A stretch of 27,599 bases of DNA, taken from JBBSMX01 sp038232935. GTDB lineage: Bacteria > Bacteroidota > Rhodothermia > Rhodothermales > JANQRZ01. The position numbers and the translations under genes are program-made. The stretch lies in contig JBBSMX010000045.1 of NCBI GenBank assembly GCA_038232935.1, forward strand, positions 1 through 27,599. Reading direction: 5' to 3'. Shown here piece after piece: positions 8,208 through 15,755 of the stretch. The notes below the pieces were generated by a model. That model ran no database searches, had not been told where the DNA came from, and saw nothing but the letters and a program-made list of their open reading frames with translations. Each line of letters begins with the position of its first letter. Position 1 is the stretch's first letter.

Positions 8208-9620
8208 ATGAAGCGTCGCACCTTTATCCGGAAGAGCGCTACGGCGGCAGCCGCGCTCGGTTTCGCACCCATGATTGTGCCCCGGCACGTGCTCGGTGGA
8301 CCGGGATTCCTCGCGCCGAGCGACATGGTGAACCTCGCTGTTATCGGGGCGGGAGGGATGGGGGCCTCGAACATGGCGGCGCTCACGAACCAGCGGATCC
8401 TCGCCCTCGCCGACGTGGACTTCGGCTACGTCGACCGCACGGTGGAGGAGCGGCTGCGGGACCGGGAGGGCACCCCGCGCCCGGCTTACGCGGCGCTCCA
8501 AGAGGCGTACGCCAAAGCGAATCGCTATGCCGACTTCCGCGAGATGCTCGACGCTGAGCCAGACATCGACGCGGTCGTCATCGCGACGCCGGACCACGTC
8601 CACGCGCTCGCGGCGCTCGAAGCGATGCGGCGCGGGAAGCACGTCTACGTCCAGAAGCCGCTCACCTACTCCGTCGAGGAGACTCGTGCGCTGAAGCGAG
8701 CAGCGGCCGAGACGGGCGTCGTGACGCAGATGGGCAACCAGGGGCATTCCGGCGACGAAGGCCGCCGCCTCGTCGAGCTCGTCCGCAGCGGCATCCTGGG
8801 AGAGATCCGCGAGGTGCAGACGTGGACCGACCGGCCGGCGGGCTGGTGGCCGCAGGGCGTCGGGTTGCCGGAGCCGGAGCCCGTGCCCGAGGGCTTGGCG
8901 TGGGACCTGTGGCTCGGGCCGGCTGCGGAGCGCCCGTTCTACCCGCACACGCACCCGTTCGGGTGGCGCGGCTGGGTAGACTTCGGCGTCGGGGCCCTCG
9001 GCGACATGGGCGCGCACATCCTCGATTTCCCCGTGTGGGCGCTCGAACTCGGCCAGCCCACGCGGATCCAGACGCGGCATACGCCGTGGGGCGGTGACGC
9101 GAAGGACCCCGTCACCTACCCCATCGGCTCCATCACGACGTACCGCTTCGAGCGCGACGGAGGGCCGCTCACCCTGACGTGGTTCGACGGCGGCCTCCTG
9201 CCGCCGACGCCCGAGCAGGCCCCCGACGGCTTCATGCTCAACACCGATGGCGGCGGCATCTTCGTCGGTGAGCGCGGCGTGCTCGTCTACGACACCTACG
9301 GCCGCCACCCTCGCCTCCTCCCCGAGTCGCTGGAGGCGGAAGCTGCCGCCGTCCCGACCGCGCTCCCGCGCATCGAGGGCAGCATCGACGGACACGAACA
9401 GAACTGGATCCGCGCGATCCGGGGCGAGGAGGCCGCCTCGTGCCCGTTCAGCTATGCCGCCGACCTCACGGAGACGATGCTGCTCGGCGTCGTTGCGATG
9501 CGCGCCGGCGTCCCGCTCACCTACGACGCCGAGGCGATGACTTTCCCCAACGCGTCCGACGCCGCCCGCTTCCTCCGCCGGACCTACCGGCCCGGATGGG
9601 AGCTGCCGGCCGTGGGTTGA
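8208..9620 (+). CDS. Tat-exported Gfo/Idh/MocA-family oxidoreductase
   Basis: A 470-aa protein beginning with a clear Tat signal (KRRTFIRKSA, an Ala-rich core, then a processing region near residue 30). A Rossmann fold follows (VNLAVIGAGGMG), with VVIATPDHVHA and the family's catalytic-loop Lys-Pro in VQKPLTY. The second half has the alpha/beta dimerisation domain, including LGDMGAHILDFPVW, which carries the active-site Asp and His. The family oxidises or reduces sugar hydroxyls or ketones with NAD(P). Export by Tat, which moves folded proteins, is consistent with a tightly bound cofactor being loaded in the cytoplasm. In a 3-keto-glycoside locus it could interconvert 3-hydroxy and 3-keto sugars. 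Its gap to the dehydrogenase gene is 34 nt, without an SD sequence. Confidence 0.9.
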   Translation: MKRRTFIRKSATAAAALGFAPMIVPRHVLGGPGFLAPSDMVNLAVIGAGGMGASNMAALTNQRILALADVDFGYVDRTVEERLRDREGTPRPAYAALQEAYAKANRYADFREMLDAEPDIDAVVIATPDHVHALAALEAMRRGKHVYVQKPLTYSVEETRALKRAAAETGVVTQMGNQGHSGDEGRRLVELVRSGILGEIREVQTWTDRPAGWWPQGVGLPEPEPVPEGLAWDLWLGPAAERPFYPHTHPFGWRGWVDFGVGALGDMGAHILDFPVWALELGQPTRIQTRHTPWGGDAKDPVTYPIGSITTYRFERDGGPLTLTWFDGGLLPPTPEQAPDGFMLNTDGGGIFVGERGVLVYDTYGRHPRLLPESLEAEAAAVPTALPRIEGSIDGHEQNWIRAIRGEEAASCPFSYAADLTETMLLGVVAMRAGVPLTYDAEAMTFPNASDAARFLRRTYRPGWELPAVG

Positions 9621-9695
9621 CACCCGCTTCCGGCCGACGCTCGCCCCGGACCGACGCGGCACGCTGCGTCTCCACCACCCTATCACCTCTCCGCT

Positions 9696-10544
9696 ATGCA
9701 TCGTCGCATGTTCCTCTCTTCCTCTGTCGCCGCCCTCGGTGGGCTCGCCGCTTTCAGCCCCGCACTCGGCGCGTCCCGCTCGGACCTCCCCGCCCGCCTC
9801 GGCGTGCAGCTCTACACCGTCCGCGAGCTGTTCCCCGATGATTTCGTCGGCATGTTGGAGGCGATCAAGCGGATCGGCTACGACGAGGTCGAGTTCGCGG
9901 GCTATCACGACCGCGCGCCGCGCGTCGTCCGCGCCGTGCTCGACGATATCGGCCTCACGGCCCCATCGACGCACGTCCCCATCGACGCACTCCGCGACAA
10001 TTTCGATGGCGTGATGGAAACGGCCAACGTCGTCGGTCACCAGTACGTCGTTCTTCCGTGGCTGCCGCAGGGACAGCGCGCCACCGGGCTCGACGGCTAC
10101 CGGCAACTGGCCGAGGAGCTGAACGGATGGGGCGAGCGGGCGCAGGCGGCCGGGGTGCAGATGGCGTATCACAACCACGATTTCGAGTTCGAGACGTTCG
10201 GCGGGGACACGCCGGGCTACGACGTGCTGCTCGACGAGACGGACCCTGGGCTCGTCGAGATGGAGATGGATCTCTATTGGGTCACGGAGGCGGGGCATGA
10301 TCCCCTCGACTACTTCAAGCGCTATCCGGGCCGCTTCTCGCTCTTCCACGTCAAAGACCGGACGGCGGACGGCACGATGACCTCCGTCGGCTCAGGCGCG
10401 ATCGACTTCGTGCAGATCTTCGACCACGCCGAGCAGGCCGGGCTGAAGCACGCCTTCGTCGAGCACGACAACGCCGCAGAGCAGCTTGTCGGTGCCCTCG
10501 GCAGTCTCGAAGCGAGCTACGCGTACCTCGCCAGCCTCCGGTAG
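9696..10544 (+). CDS. Tat-exported sugar isomerase/epimerase-like TIM barrel
   Basis: A 282-aa protein with a Tat-type leader (HRRMFLSSS, hydrophobic core, AxA-like site near residue 27) and a xylose-isomerase-like TIM barrel (AP endonuclease 2 family). The barrel starts at LGVQLYTVRE; the expected metal- and substrate-binding strands are visible as YHNHDFEF (His159, His161), MEMDLYW, FHVKDR and a final VEHDN. The family includes epimerases and isomerases of keto-sugars and the keto-sugar hydratases and lyases. With the exported dehydrogenase and oxidoreductase upstream it probably works on a keto-sugar in the periplasm. Only 2 nt separate it from the next gene, so they form a coupled pair. 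The exact reaction cannot be assigned. Confidence 0.85.
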   Translation: MHRRMFLSSSVAALGGLAAFSPALGASRSDLPARLGVQLYTVRELFPDDFVGMLEAIKRIGYDEVEFAGYHDRAPRVVRAVLDDIGLTAPSTHVPIDALRDNFDGVMETANVVGHQYVVLPWLPQGQRATGLDGYRQLAEELNGWGERAQAAGVQMAYHNHDFEFETFGGDTPGYDVLLDETDPGLVEMEMDLYWVTEAGHDPLDYFKRYPGRFSLFHVKDRTADGTMTSVGSGAIDFVQIFDHAEQAGLKHAFVEHDNAAEQLVGALGSLEASYAYLASLR

Positions 10545-10546
10545 CG

Positions 10547-11431
10547 ATGCGGCGGCGCGCCTTCTTTCAGACCGGACTTGCGGCGGGGGCGGCCCTCGCG
10601 CTGCCCGGTGCGGGCGGTGTCCTCGCCGCCGAACCTCGTCCGCCCTCGGCCTTCCAGCACTCCGTCTGCCGGTGGTGCTACGAAGAGATGACGGTGGACG
10701 CGCTGGCGCGCGTGGCGAAGTCCCTCGGGCTCGCCTCCGTCGAGCTACTCGACCCGGACGAGTGGGCGGCGGTGCAGGCGCACGGCCTCACGTGCGCTAT
10801 GGCGAACCCGCCGCGCCCGCCCGAGTCGGTGATGGGGCCGGGCGAGAACTACTTGACGTGGGGCTGGAACCGGGTCGAGCACCACGGCTGGCTCGTACCG
10901 GCCTATGAAGAATGGCTGCACGCTGTGGCCGAGGCCGGGCTCCCGAACCTCATCTGCTTCTCCGGCAACCGCAACGGACTCTCGGACGAGCAGGGCCTGG
11001 CGAACTGCGTGCGCGGCCTTCGCCAGATCATGCCCACCGCCGAACGTCTCGGCGTGACGGTGTGCATGGAACTGTTCAACTCGAAGGTGAACCACCCGGA
11101 CTATCAGGCCGACCACACGCGGTGGGGCGTGGCGCTCGTGGACGCCGTCGGATCGGAACGCTTCCGGCTGCTCTACGACATCTACCACATGCAGATCATG
11201 GAGGGCGACGTGATCCGCACGATCCGCGACTTCGCGCCCTACATCGCACACTACCACACGGCGGGCGTCCCCGGTCGCCACGAGATCGACGGGACGCAGG
11301 AGTTGCACTACCCGGCGATCTGCCGCGCCATCGCCGAGACCGGGTTCACCGGCTTCGTCGCGCAGGAGTTCATCCCGACGGGCGAGCCGGTCGCCGCGCT
11401 CCGTGAGGCCGTCGCCCTCTGCACCGTTTAG
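10547..11431 (+). CDS. Tat-exported hydroxypyruvate-isomerase-like TIM barrel
   Basis: A 294-aa protein with a short Tat-like leader (RRRAFF, then an Ala/Gly/Leu core to about residue 28). The mature part matches the hydroxypyruvate isomerase (Hyi) branch of the xylose-isomerase-like barrels: ICFSGNRNG, CMELFNSKVNHPDYQAD, LLYDIYHMQIMEGD, HYHTAGVPGRHE and AQEFIPTG, which include the acidic and His metal ligands. True Hyi enzymes convert hydroxypyruvate to tartronate semialdehyde in the cytoplasm; an exported copy in a keto-sugar locus more probably isomerises a larger keto-sugar. It starts 2 nt after the previous stop, and the gap that follows (103 nt) may hold an internal promoter. Confidence 0.85.
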   Translation: MRRRAFFQTGLAAGAALALPGAGGVLAAEPRPPSAFQHSVCRWCYEEMTVDALARVAKSLGLASVELLDPDEWAAVQAHGLTCAMANPPRPPESVMGPGENYLTWGWNRVEHHGWLVPAYEEWLHAVAEAGLPNLICFSGNRNGLSDEQGLANCVRGLRQIMPTAERLGVTVCMELFNSKVNHPDYQADHTRWGVALVDAVGSERFRLLYDIYHMQIMEGDVIRTIRDFAPYIAHYHTAGVPGRHEIDGTQELHYPAICRAIAETGFTGFVAQEFIPTGEPVAALREAVALCTV

Positions 11432-11459
11432 TTTGTAGTTCGTAGCTCGCTGCTAATTA
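11432..11459 (+). promoter_or_regulatory. Possible Bacteroidota-type promoter
   Basis: TTTG at 11432-11435 and TAATTA at 11454-11459 are separated by 18 nt, close to the Bacteroidota pattern (TTTG, about 19-21 nt, TAnnTTTG). They lie in the one AT-richer patch of the 103-nt gap, right after the upstream stop. It would drive the cytoplasmic Gfo/Idh and isomerase genes. Weak call from spacing and base composition only. Confidence 0.3.
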
Positions 11460-11534
11460 CACTGCTGGGGGCCACTGGCATCGGCGCGTCTGTTCGGCCA
11501 CTGACCACCAACCACACACTTCTAACCTCCAATC

Positions 11535-12710
11535 ATGCCCCTCTCTCGTCCCCTGCGCTACGGCATGGTTGGCGGCGGCCCCGGTGCCTTCATCGGCGAT
11601 GTCCACCGCCGTGCTGCCCGCCTCGACGGCCTCGCCACGCTCGTGGCCGGCGCGTTCTCCTCCGATGCCGAGCGCTCACGCGACTTCGGCCGGACGCTCG
11701 GGCTCGACCCGGCCCGCGCCTACGGCTCGTTCGAGGAGATGGCTGAGCGCGAGGCCGCGCTCCCCGTCGCCGAGCGGATCGACTTCGTCTCGGTCGTCAC
11801 GCCGAACCATCTGCACTTCCCGGCGTGCCGGGCGTTCATCGAGCGGGGTTTCCACGTCGTCTGCGACAAGCCGGTCACGACGACGCTGGAGGACGCCGAG
11901 GCGCTGTGCCGGTTGGTGGATGAGCATGGGGTCGTCTTCGCACTCACCCACAACTACACCGGCTACCCGCTCGTCAAGCACGCCCGCGCGCTCGTCGCCG
12001 AGGGCGCGCTCGGCACGCTGCGGAAAATCGTGGTCGAGTATTCGCAGGGCTGGCTGGCAACACCCCTTGAGCAGACCGGGAGCAAACAGGCCGCGTGGCG
12101 GACCGACCCCAAGCTAGCCGGCGCGGGCGCGCTCGGCGATATCGGCTCGCACGCCGAGAACCTCGCGCGCTATGTCACCGGACTGGAGCTCGACCGGCTG
12201 TGCGCGGACGTGAGCACGTTCGTCCCCGGCCGGCGCGTGGACGACGACGCCAACATCCTCGTCCACTTCGAGGGTGGAGCGAAGGGGGTTTTGCACTGCT
12301 CCCAGGTCGCCGTCGGCGAGGAGAACAACCTTAACCTCCGCGTCTACGGTACCGAGGCGTCCCTCGCGTGGCGGCAGGAGGAGCCGAACGCGCTCACCTT
12401 CCGCACGCTCGACGGCGACGAGCGCGTGATCCGCCGCGGTGCCGACGACCTCGCGCCCGCCGCCCGCCACGGGACGCGCCTCCCGCCCGGCCACCCCGAA
12501 GCATTCTTCGAGGCCTTCGCCAACGTCTACGCGAACGCGATGCGCACCATCGCCGCCCGCCTCGCCGGTGACGACCCCGACCCGCTCGACCTCGACTTCC
12601 CGACCGTGCAGGACGGAGCCGTCGGCGTCCACTTCATCGAGACGGCGCTAGAGAGCGGCCGGCGGGAGGAATGGGTGGACGCACGGTACGAGCCGCCTGC
12701 CGCGTCGTAA
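11535..12710 (+). CDS. Cytoplasmic Gfo/Idh/MocA-family oxidoreductase
   Basis: A 391-aa protein without a signal peptide. The N-terminal Rossmann fold starts at LRYGMVGGGPGAFIGDVH, the substrate/NAD loop reads VVTPNHLHFP, and the catalytic Lys-Pro is in VVCDKPVTT. The C-terminal domain has the GALGDIGSHAENL motif (Asp and His of the active site). It differs from the Tat-exported paralogue at 8208 in length and in the motif around Lys-Pro, so the two are distant relatives and not a recent duplication. It probably reduces or oxidises the imported sugar intermediate with NAD(P) in the cytoplasm, before or after the TIM-barrel enzyme encoded downstream. The precise substrate is unknown. Confidence 0.9.
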   Translation: MPLSRPLRYGMVGGGPGAFIGDVHRRAARLDGLATLVAGAFSSDAERSRDFGRTLGLDPARAYGSFEEMAEREAALPVAERIDFVSVVTPNHLHFPACRAFIERGFHVVCDKPVTTTLEDAEALCRLVDEHGVVFALTHNYTGYPLVKHARALVAEGALGTLRKIVVEYSQGWLATPLEQTGSKQAAWRTDPKLAGAGALGDIGSHAENLARYVTGLELDRLCADVSTFVPGRRVDDDANILVHFEGGAKGVLHCSQVAVGEENNLNLRVYGTEASLAWRQEEPNALTFRTLDGDERVIRRGADDLAPAARHGTRLPPGHPEAFFEAFANVYANAMRTIAARLAGDDPDPLDLDFPTVQDGAVGVHFIETALESGRREEWVDARYEPPAAS

Positions 12711-12719
12711 CCCTACACC

Positions 12720-12830
12720 ATGACACATTTCGCGCTCATCTCCCTCCTCGCCCTCCTCCCGGCCATGGCTTCCGCTCAAACCACCGCCGACGCTGCCTCC
12801 CCCGACGGTCGGTTTCAGGTCGCCGACTAA
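12720..12830 (+). pseudogene. 36-codon secretory stub, probable remnant of a lost gene
   Basis: ATG at 12720 opens a 36-aa frame ending in TAA at 12830, filling the gap between the oxidoreductase and isomerase genes. The first 20 residues are a good Sec signal peptide (hydrophobic core LISLLALLPA, AxA-type site MASAQ); the remaining 16 end in SPDGRFQVAD. SPDG-x-F-x-V right after a signal peptide resembles the N-terminal edge of exported glycoside hydrolases such as GH97, so this may be the 5' end of a deleted enzyme gene. The leader before its ATG (TAACCCTACACC) is like that of the next gene (TAACCCTGCTTCTGCC), suggesting that a deletion joined the stub to the downstream gene. A real short secreted peptide cannot be excluded. 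Confidence 0.5.
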
Positions 12831-12843
12831 CCCTGCTTCTGCC

Positions 12844-13866
12844 ATGTCCCGTCCCGTTACCCTCTTCACCGGCCAGTGGGCCGACATGCCGATTGCCGAG
12901 CTCGCCCCGAAGGCCGCGTCCTGGGGCTACGACGGCCTCGAACTCGCCACCTGGGGCGACCACATGGACGTGGGCCGCGTGCTCGATGAGGACGGCTACG
13001 CCGAGCGGCAAAAGAGTCTGCTCGAAGAGAACGGACTAGGATTGTGGGCGATCTCGTGCCACCTCGTCGGCCAGGCCGTGGCCGACCGGATGATCGACGG
13101 GCGTCATAAGTCGATCCTCCCGGAGCATGTCTGGGGTGATGGGGAAGCCGAGGGCGTTCGACAGCGCGCTGCCGACGAGGTGATCCGCACGGCGGAGGCC
13201 GCCAGAAAGCTCGGGATCGAGATCGTCACCGGGTTTACCGGCTCGCCGATCTGGCACCTGTTCTACTCGTGGCCGCCTAATCTCCCCGAGGACGTCGAGG
13301 CTGGCTTCCGCGAGACTGCCGAACGCTGGACGCCAATCCTAGACCGATTCCAGGAACTGGGCGTCCGGTTCGCGCTCGAAGTTCACCCCTCCGAGATCGC
13401 GTTCGACCTCGTCTCGACCGAGCGCTTTATCGACGCACTCGACGGGCACCCGGCGTTCGGCGTCAACTTCGACCCGAGCCACTTCGGGTATCAGAACGCC
13501 GACTATGTCCGCTTCATCGAAACGGTGGGCGACCGGGTGTTCCACGTCCACATGAAGGACGTCTGGTGGGCAGACCGCCGCACCGACGCGGGGATGCTGG
13601 GCGGCCACACCGAGTTCGGCGACCCGCGCCGGTCGTGGGACTTCCGGAGCCTCGGCCGGGGAAAGATCCAGTTCGAGGAGGTTATCCGCGCGCTCAACCG
13701 GATCGGCTATGACGGCCCGCTCTCCGTGGAGTGGGAAGACGGAGCAATGGACCGCGAGCACGGCGCGGCCGAAGCCGCCGCCTTCGTCCGCCGCCTGGAT
13801 TTCCCGTCGTCCGAGGTGGTCTTCGATGCGCAGTTTGCGCGGGACCGTCAGCACCAGCCGGAGTAG
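12844..13866 (+). CDS. Cytoplasmic sugar isomerase/epimerase-like TIM barrel
   Basis: A 340-aa protein with no signal peptide and a xylose-isomerase-like TIM barrel. The barrel opens with VTLFTGQWADMPI and GYDGLELATWGDH. Probable metal-binding residues are visible on successive strands: Glu179 (EVHPSE), Asp210 (NFDPSH), His236 (FHVHMKD) and Glu296 (SVEWED). It has an insertion between strands not found in the two exported barrels of the locus. The arrangement of a cytoplasmic Gfo/Idh enzyme followed by this barrel is common in Bacteroidota sugar loci, including those that process 3-keto sugars. It probably isomerises or epimerises the imported intermediate. A terminator-like hairpin lies 4 nt after its stop. 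Confidence 0.88.
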   Translation: MSRPVTLFTGQWADMPIAELAPKAASWGYDGLELATWGDHMDVGRVLDEDGYAERQKSLLEENGLGLWAISCHLVGQAVADRMIDGRHKSILPEHVWGDGEAEGVRQRAADEVIRTAEAARKLGIEIVTGFTGSPIWHLFYSWPPNLPEDVEAGFRETAERWTPILDRFQELGVRFALEVHPSEIAFDLVSTERFIDALDGHPAFGVNFDPSHFGYQNADYVRFIETVGDRVFHVHMKDVWWADRRTDAGMLGGHTEFGDPRRSWDFRSLGRGKIQFEEVIRALNRIGYDGPLSVEWEDGAMDREHGAAEAAAFVRRLDFPSSEVVFDAQFARDRQHQPE

Positions 13867-13869
13867 GAA

Positions 13870-13892
13870 GGCTTCGGCCGAGCGGCCGAGCC
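13870..13892 (+). terminator. GC-rich hairpin after the isomerase gene
   Basis: TCGGCCG-AG-CGGCCGA forms a 7-bp stem, extended by outer GGC/GCC pairs across one bulged T. It starts 4 nt after the stop codon. A T-rich stretch (GGTTTTCTT) follows only about 20 nt later, so it may terminate imperfectly. Confidence 0.4.
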
Positions 13893-13925
13893 AGGGGGTG
13901 CTGAGGGTCTCGTGGTTTTCTTGTA

Positions 13926-13954
13926 TTATCAGGTCTGTATAGCGTTTGTATACA
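13926..13954 (+). promoter_or_regulatory. Possible promoter for the SSS symporter
   Basis: The region 13914-13960 is strikingly AT-rich for this window. TTATCA at 13926-13931 and TATACA at 13949-13954 have 17-nt spacing, each 4 of 6 to the sigma-70 consensus; alternatively TTG at 13921 with TAGCGTTTG at 13940-13948 approximates the Bacteroidota type. The symporter therefore probably has its own promoter, with a leader of about 80 nt that includes the CCCTCA repeat. Exact start not determinable. Confidence 0.35.
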
Positions 13955-14007
13955 TTATCCCGCACGCGGAGGCTGGCGTCACCCCATAGCCTGAGATCCT
14001 CGCCCTT

Positions 14008-14040
<33 letters not shown>

Positions 14041-14042
14041 GC

Positions 14043-15716
14043 ATGGAATCCTTCCTCGGCTCGCTCGACTGGACCATCATCACGCTCTACTTTGTGATCG
14101 TCTTCGGCGTCGCCATCGTCGCCACCCTGCGCGAGCGGCGGAAGGGGGCCGAGGACTCCGCCGACTACTTCCTCGCCGGGCGGAACGTGGGGTGGTTCGT
14201 CATCGGGGCTTCGCTGTTCGCCTCGAACATCGGGAGCGAACACCTCGTCGGGCTGGCCGGGAGCGGCGCGGCGAGCGGCGTCGCGCCGGGGCAGTTCGAA
14301 GTGCTCGCCTCGCTGATCCTCCTCATCCTCGGCTGGGTCTTCGTCCCGTTCTACATCAAGAGCGGCGTCTTCACCATGCCCGAGTTTTTGGAGCGGCGTT
14401 ACTCCGCCGGCGCTCGGTGGTACCTCGCCACCGTCTCCATCATCGCCTACGTCCTCACGAAGATCTCGGTCACGATCTTCGCCGGGGCCGTCGTCTTCCG
14501 CGCCGTCGGCGTCCCGTTCTGGACGGGCGCGCTCATCGTGGTGATCGCGACGGGGGCGTACACCGTCTTCGGCGGGCTGCGGGCCGTCCTCTATACGGAC
14601 CTCCTCCAGATGTTCGTCCTCATCGGCGGCTCGCTCGCGGTCACGCTCGTCGGGCTCGACGCCGTCGGCGGGTGGAGCGGGCTGACGGCGTCCGTGCCGG
14701 TCGGCTTCCTCGACATGTGGAAGCCGGCGTCGGACCCGGACTTCCCGTGGACGGGCATCCTCTTCGGCGCGCCCATCCTCGGGGTGTGGTACTGGTGCAC
14801 GGACCAGTTCATCGTGCAGCGGACGCTCTCGGCGAAGGACGTGGACAACGCCCGGCGCGGGACGATCCTGGCCGGGTTCCTCAAGCTGCTGCCGCTCTTC
14901 ATCTTCGTGGTACCCGGGATGATCGCCTTCGTCCTCCTCGAACGCGGGGCGATCGCCCTCCCGCTCGGGCTCGACGGCACGGTCGATTACAATGCGGCGC
15001 TCCCGACGCTCGTCGGGACGCTGCTGCCGGTGGGCTTGCGCGGACTCGTCGTGGCGGGGTTGCTCGCGGCGCTGATGTCGAGCCTCTCGTCGGTGTTCAA
15101 CAGTTGCTCGACGCTCATCACGTGGGATGTCTACAAGAAGCTGAACCCCGGCGCGACGGAGCAGCGGCTCGTGTGGGTGGGGCGGCTTTCGACGGTGGCA
15201 CTCGTAGTGCTGGGGATGGCGTGGATCCCGTTTGTGGAGGCGGCCGAGGGCGGGCTTTACGTGTATCTCCAGAGCGTGCAGGCCTACATCTCGCCGCCGA
15301 TCGCAGCAGTGTTTCTCCTTGGGCTGGTCTGGAGCCGGCTCAACGCGCAGGGGGCGCTGGCCTCGCTGCTGGCGGGGTTTGTGCTCGGCGTCGCACGGCT
15401 GTCGCTGGAGGCGGCGGGCGCGACGGCCGGGTGGTTCACGGGGATCAACTTCCTCCACTTCGCCATCCTGCTCTTCGTCGTGTGTACGGTTATCCTCGTC
15501 GTGGTGAGCCTCATGACGGCCCCGCCGCCGGCGGACCAGATCGCCGGACTCACGTTCGCCACCGCCCGCGAACCCGTGCGGCATGTCGACCGTCCGATCG
15601 AGGAGGAACGCGTGATTGCCGAGGACACGACGGACCCGGCGTGGCGACGCCTGGACTTTGTGCTGACGATCGTCCTCATCATCTTAGTCCTCGCCGTCTG
15701 GCTCTACTTCAGCTGA
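14043..15716 (+). CDS. Sodium:solute symporter (SSS/SLC5 family), probable sugar transporter
   Basis: A 557-aa inner-membrane protein with about 14 hydrophobic segments. It has the hallmarks of SGLT-type sodium symporters: the ADYFLAGRNVGWFVIGASLFASNIGSE block at residues about 40-65, VFGGLRAVLYTDLLQ with the SSS signature in the middle, WYWCTDQFIVQR, and ALMSSLSSVFNS near the Na2-site helix. The last 70 residues are hydrophilic before a final membrane helix, as in sugar-transporting SLC5 members of Bacteroidota. It probably imports a monosaccharide or keto-sugar made by the exported enzymes of the locus, making it the second importer besides the MFS protein. It has its own likely promoter and ends 39 nt before the convergent hypE. 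Confidence 0.9.
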   Translation: MESFLGSLDWTIITLYFVIVFGVAIVATLRERRKGAEDSADYFLAGRNVGWFVIGASLFASNIGSEHLVGLAGSGAASGVAPGQFEVLASLILLILGWVFVPFYIKSGVFTMPEFLERRYSAGARWYLATVSIIAYVLTKISVTIFAGAVVFRAVGVPFWTGALIVVIATGAYTVFGGLRAVLYTDLLQMFVLIGGSLAVTLVGLDAVGGWSGLTASVPVGFLDMWKPASDPDFPWTGILFGAPILGVWYWCTDQFIVQRTLSAKDVDNARRGTILAGFLKLLPLFIFVVPGMIAFVLLERGAIALPLGLDGTVDYNAALPTLVGTLLPVGLRGLVVAGLLAALMSSLSSVFNSCSTLITWDVYKKLNPGATEQRLVWVGRLSTVALVVLGMAWIPFVEAAEGGLYVYLQSVQAYISPPIAAVFLLGLVWSRLNAQGALASLLAGFVLGVARLSLEAAGATAGWFTGINFLHFAILLFVVCTVILVVVSLMTAPPPADQIAGLTFATAREPVRHVDRPIEEERVIAEDTTDPAWRRLDFVLTIVLIILVLAVWLYFS

Positions 15717-15755
15717 GGTAGGGCGGGCCGGTAAAAGCACGCGGGTCGGAGACGC

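Noticed and set aside
8049..10349. 766-codon open frame on the - strand
   Set aside because: It is antisense to the Gfo/Idh and TIM-barrel genes, and its translation is compositionally odd (Arg/Val/Glu/Ala-rich) with no motif. GC-rich codon bias of the + strand genes explains it.
15717..15755. Bidirectional terminator between the two convergent operons
   Set aside because: The 39-nt gap contains no convincing inverted repeat or T-run.
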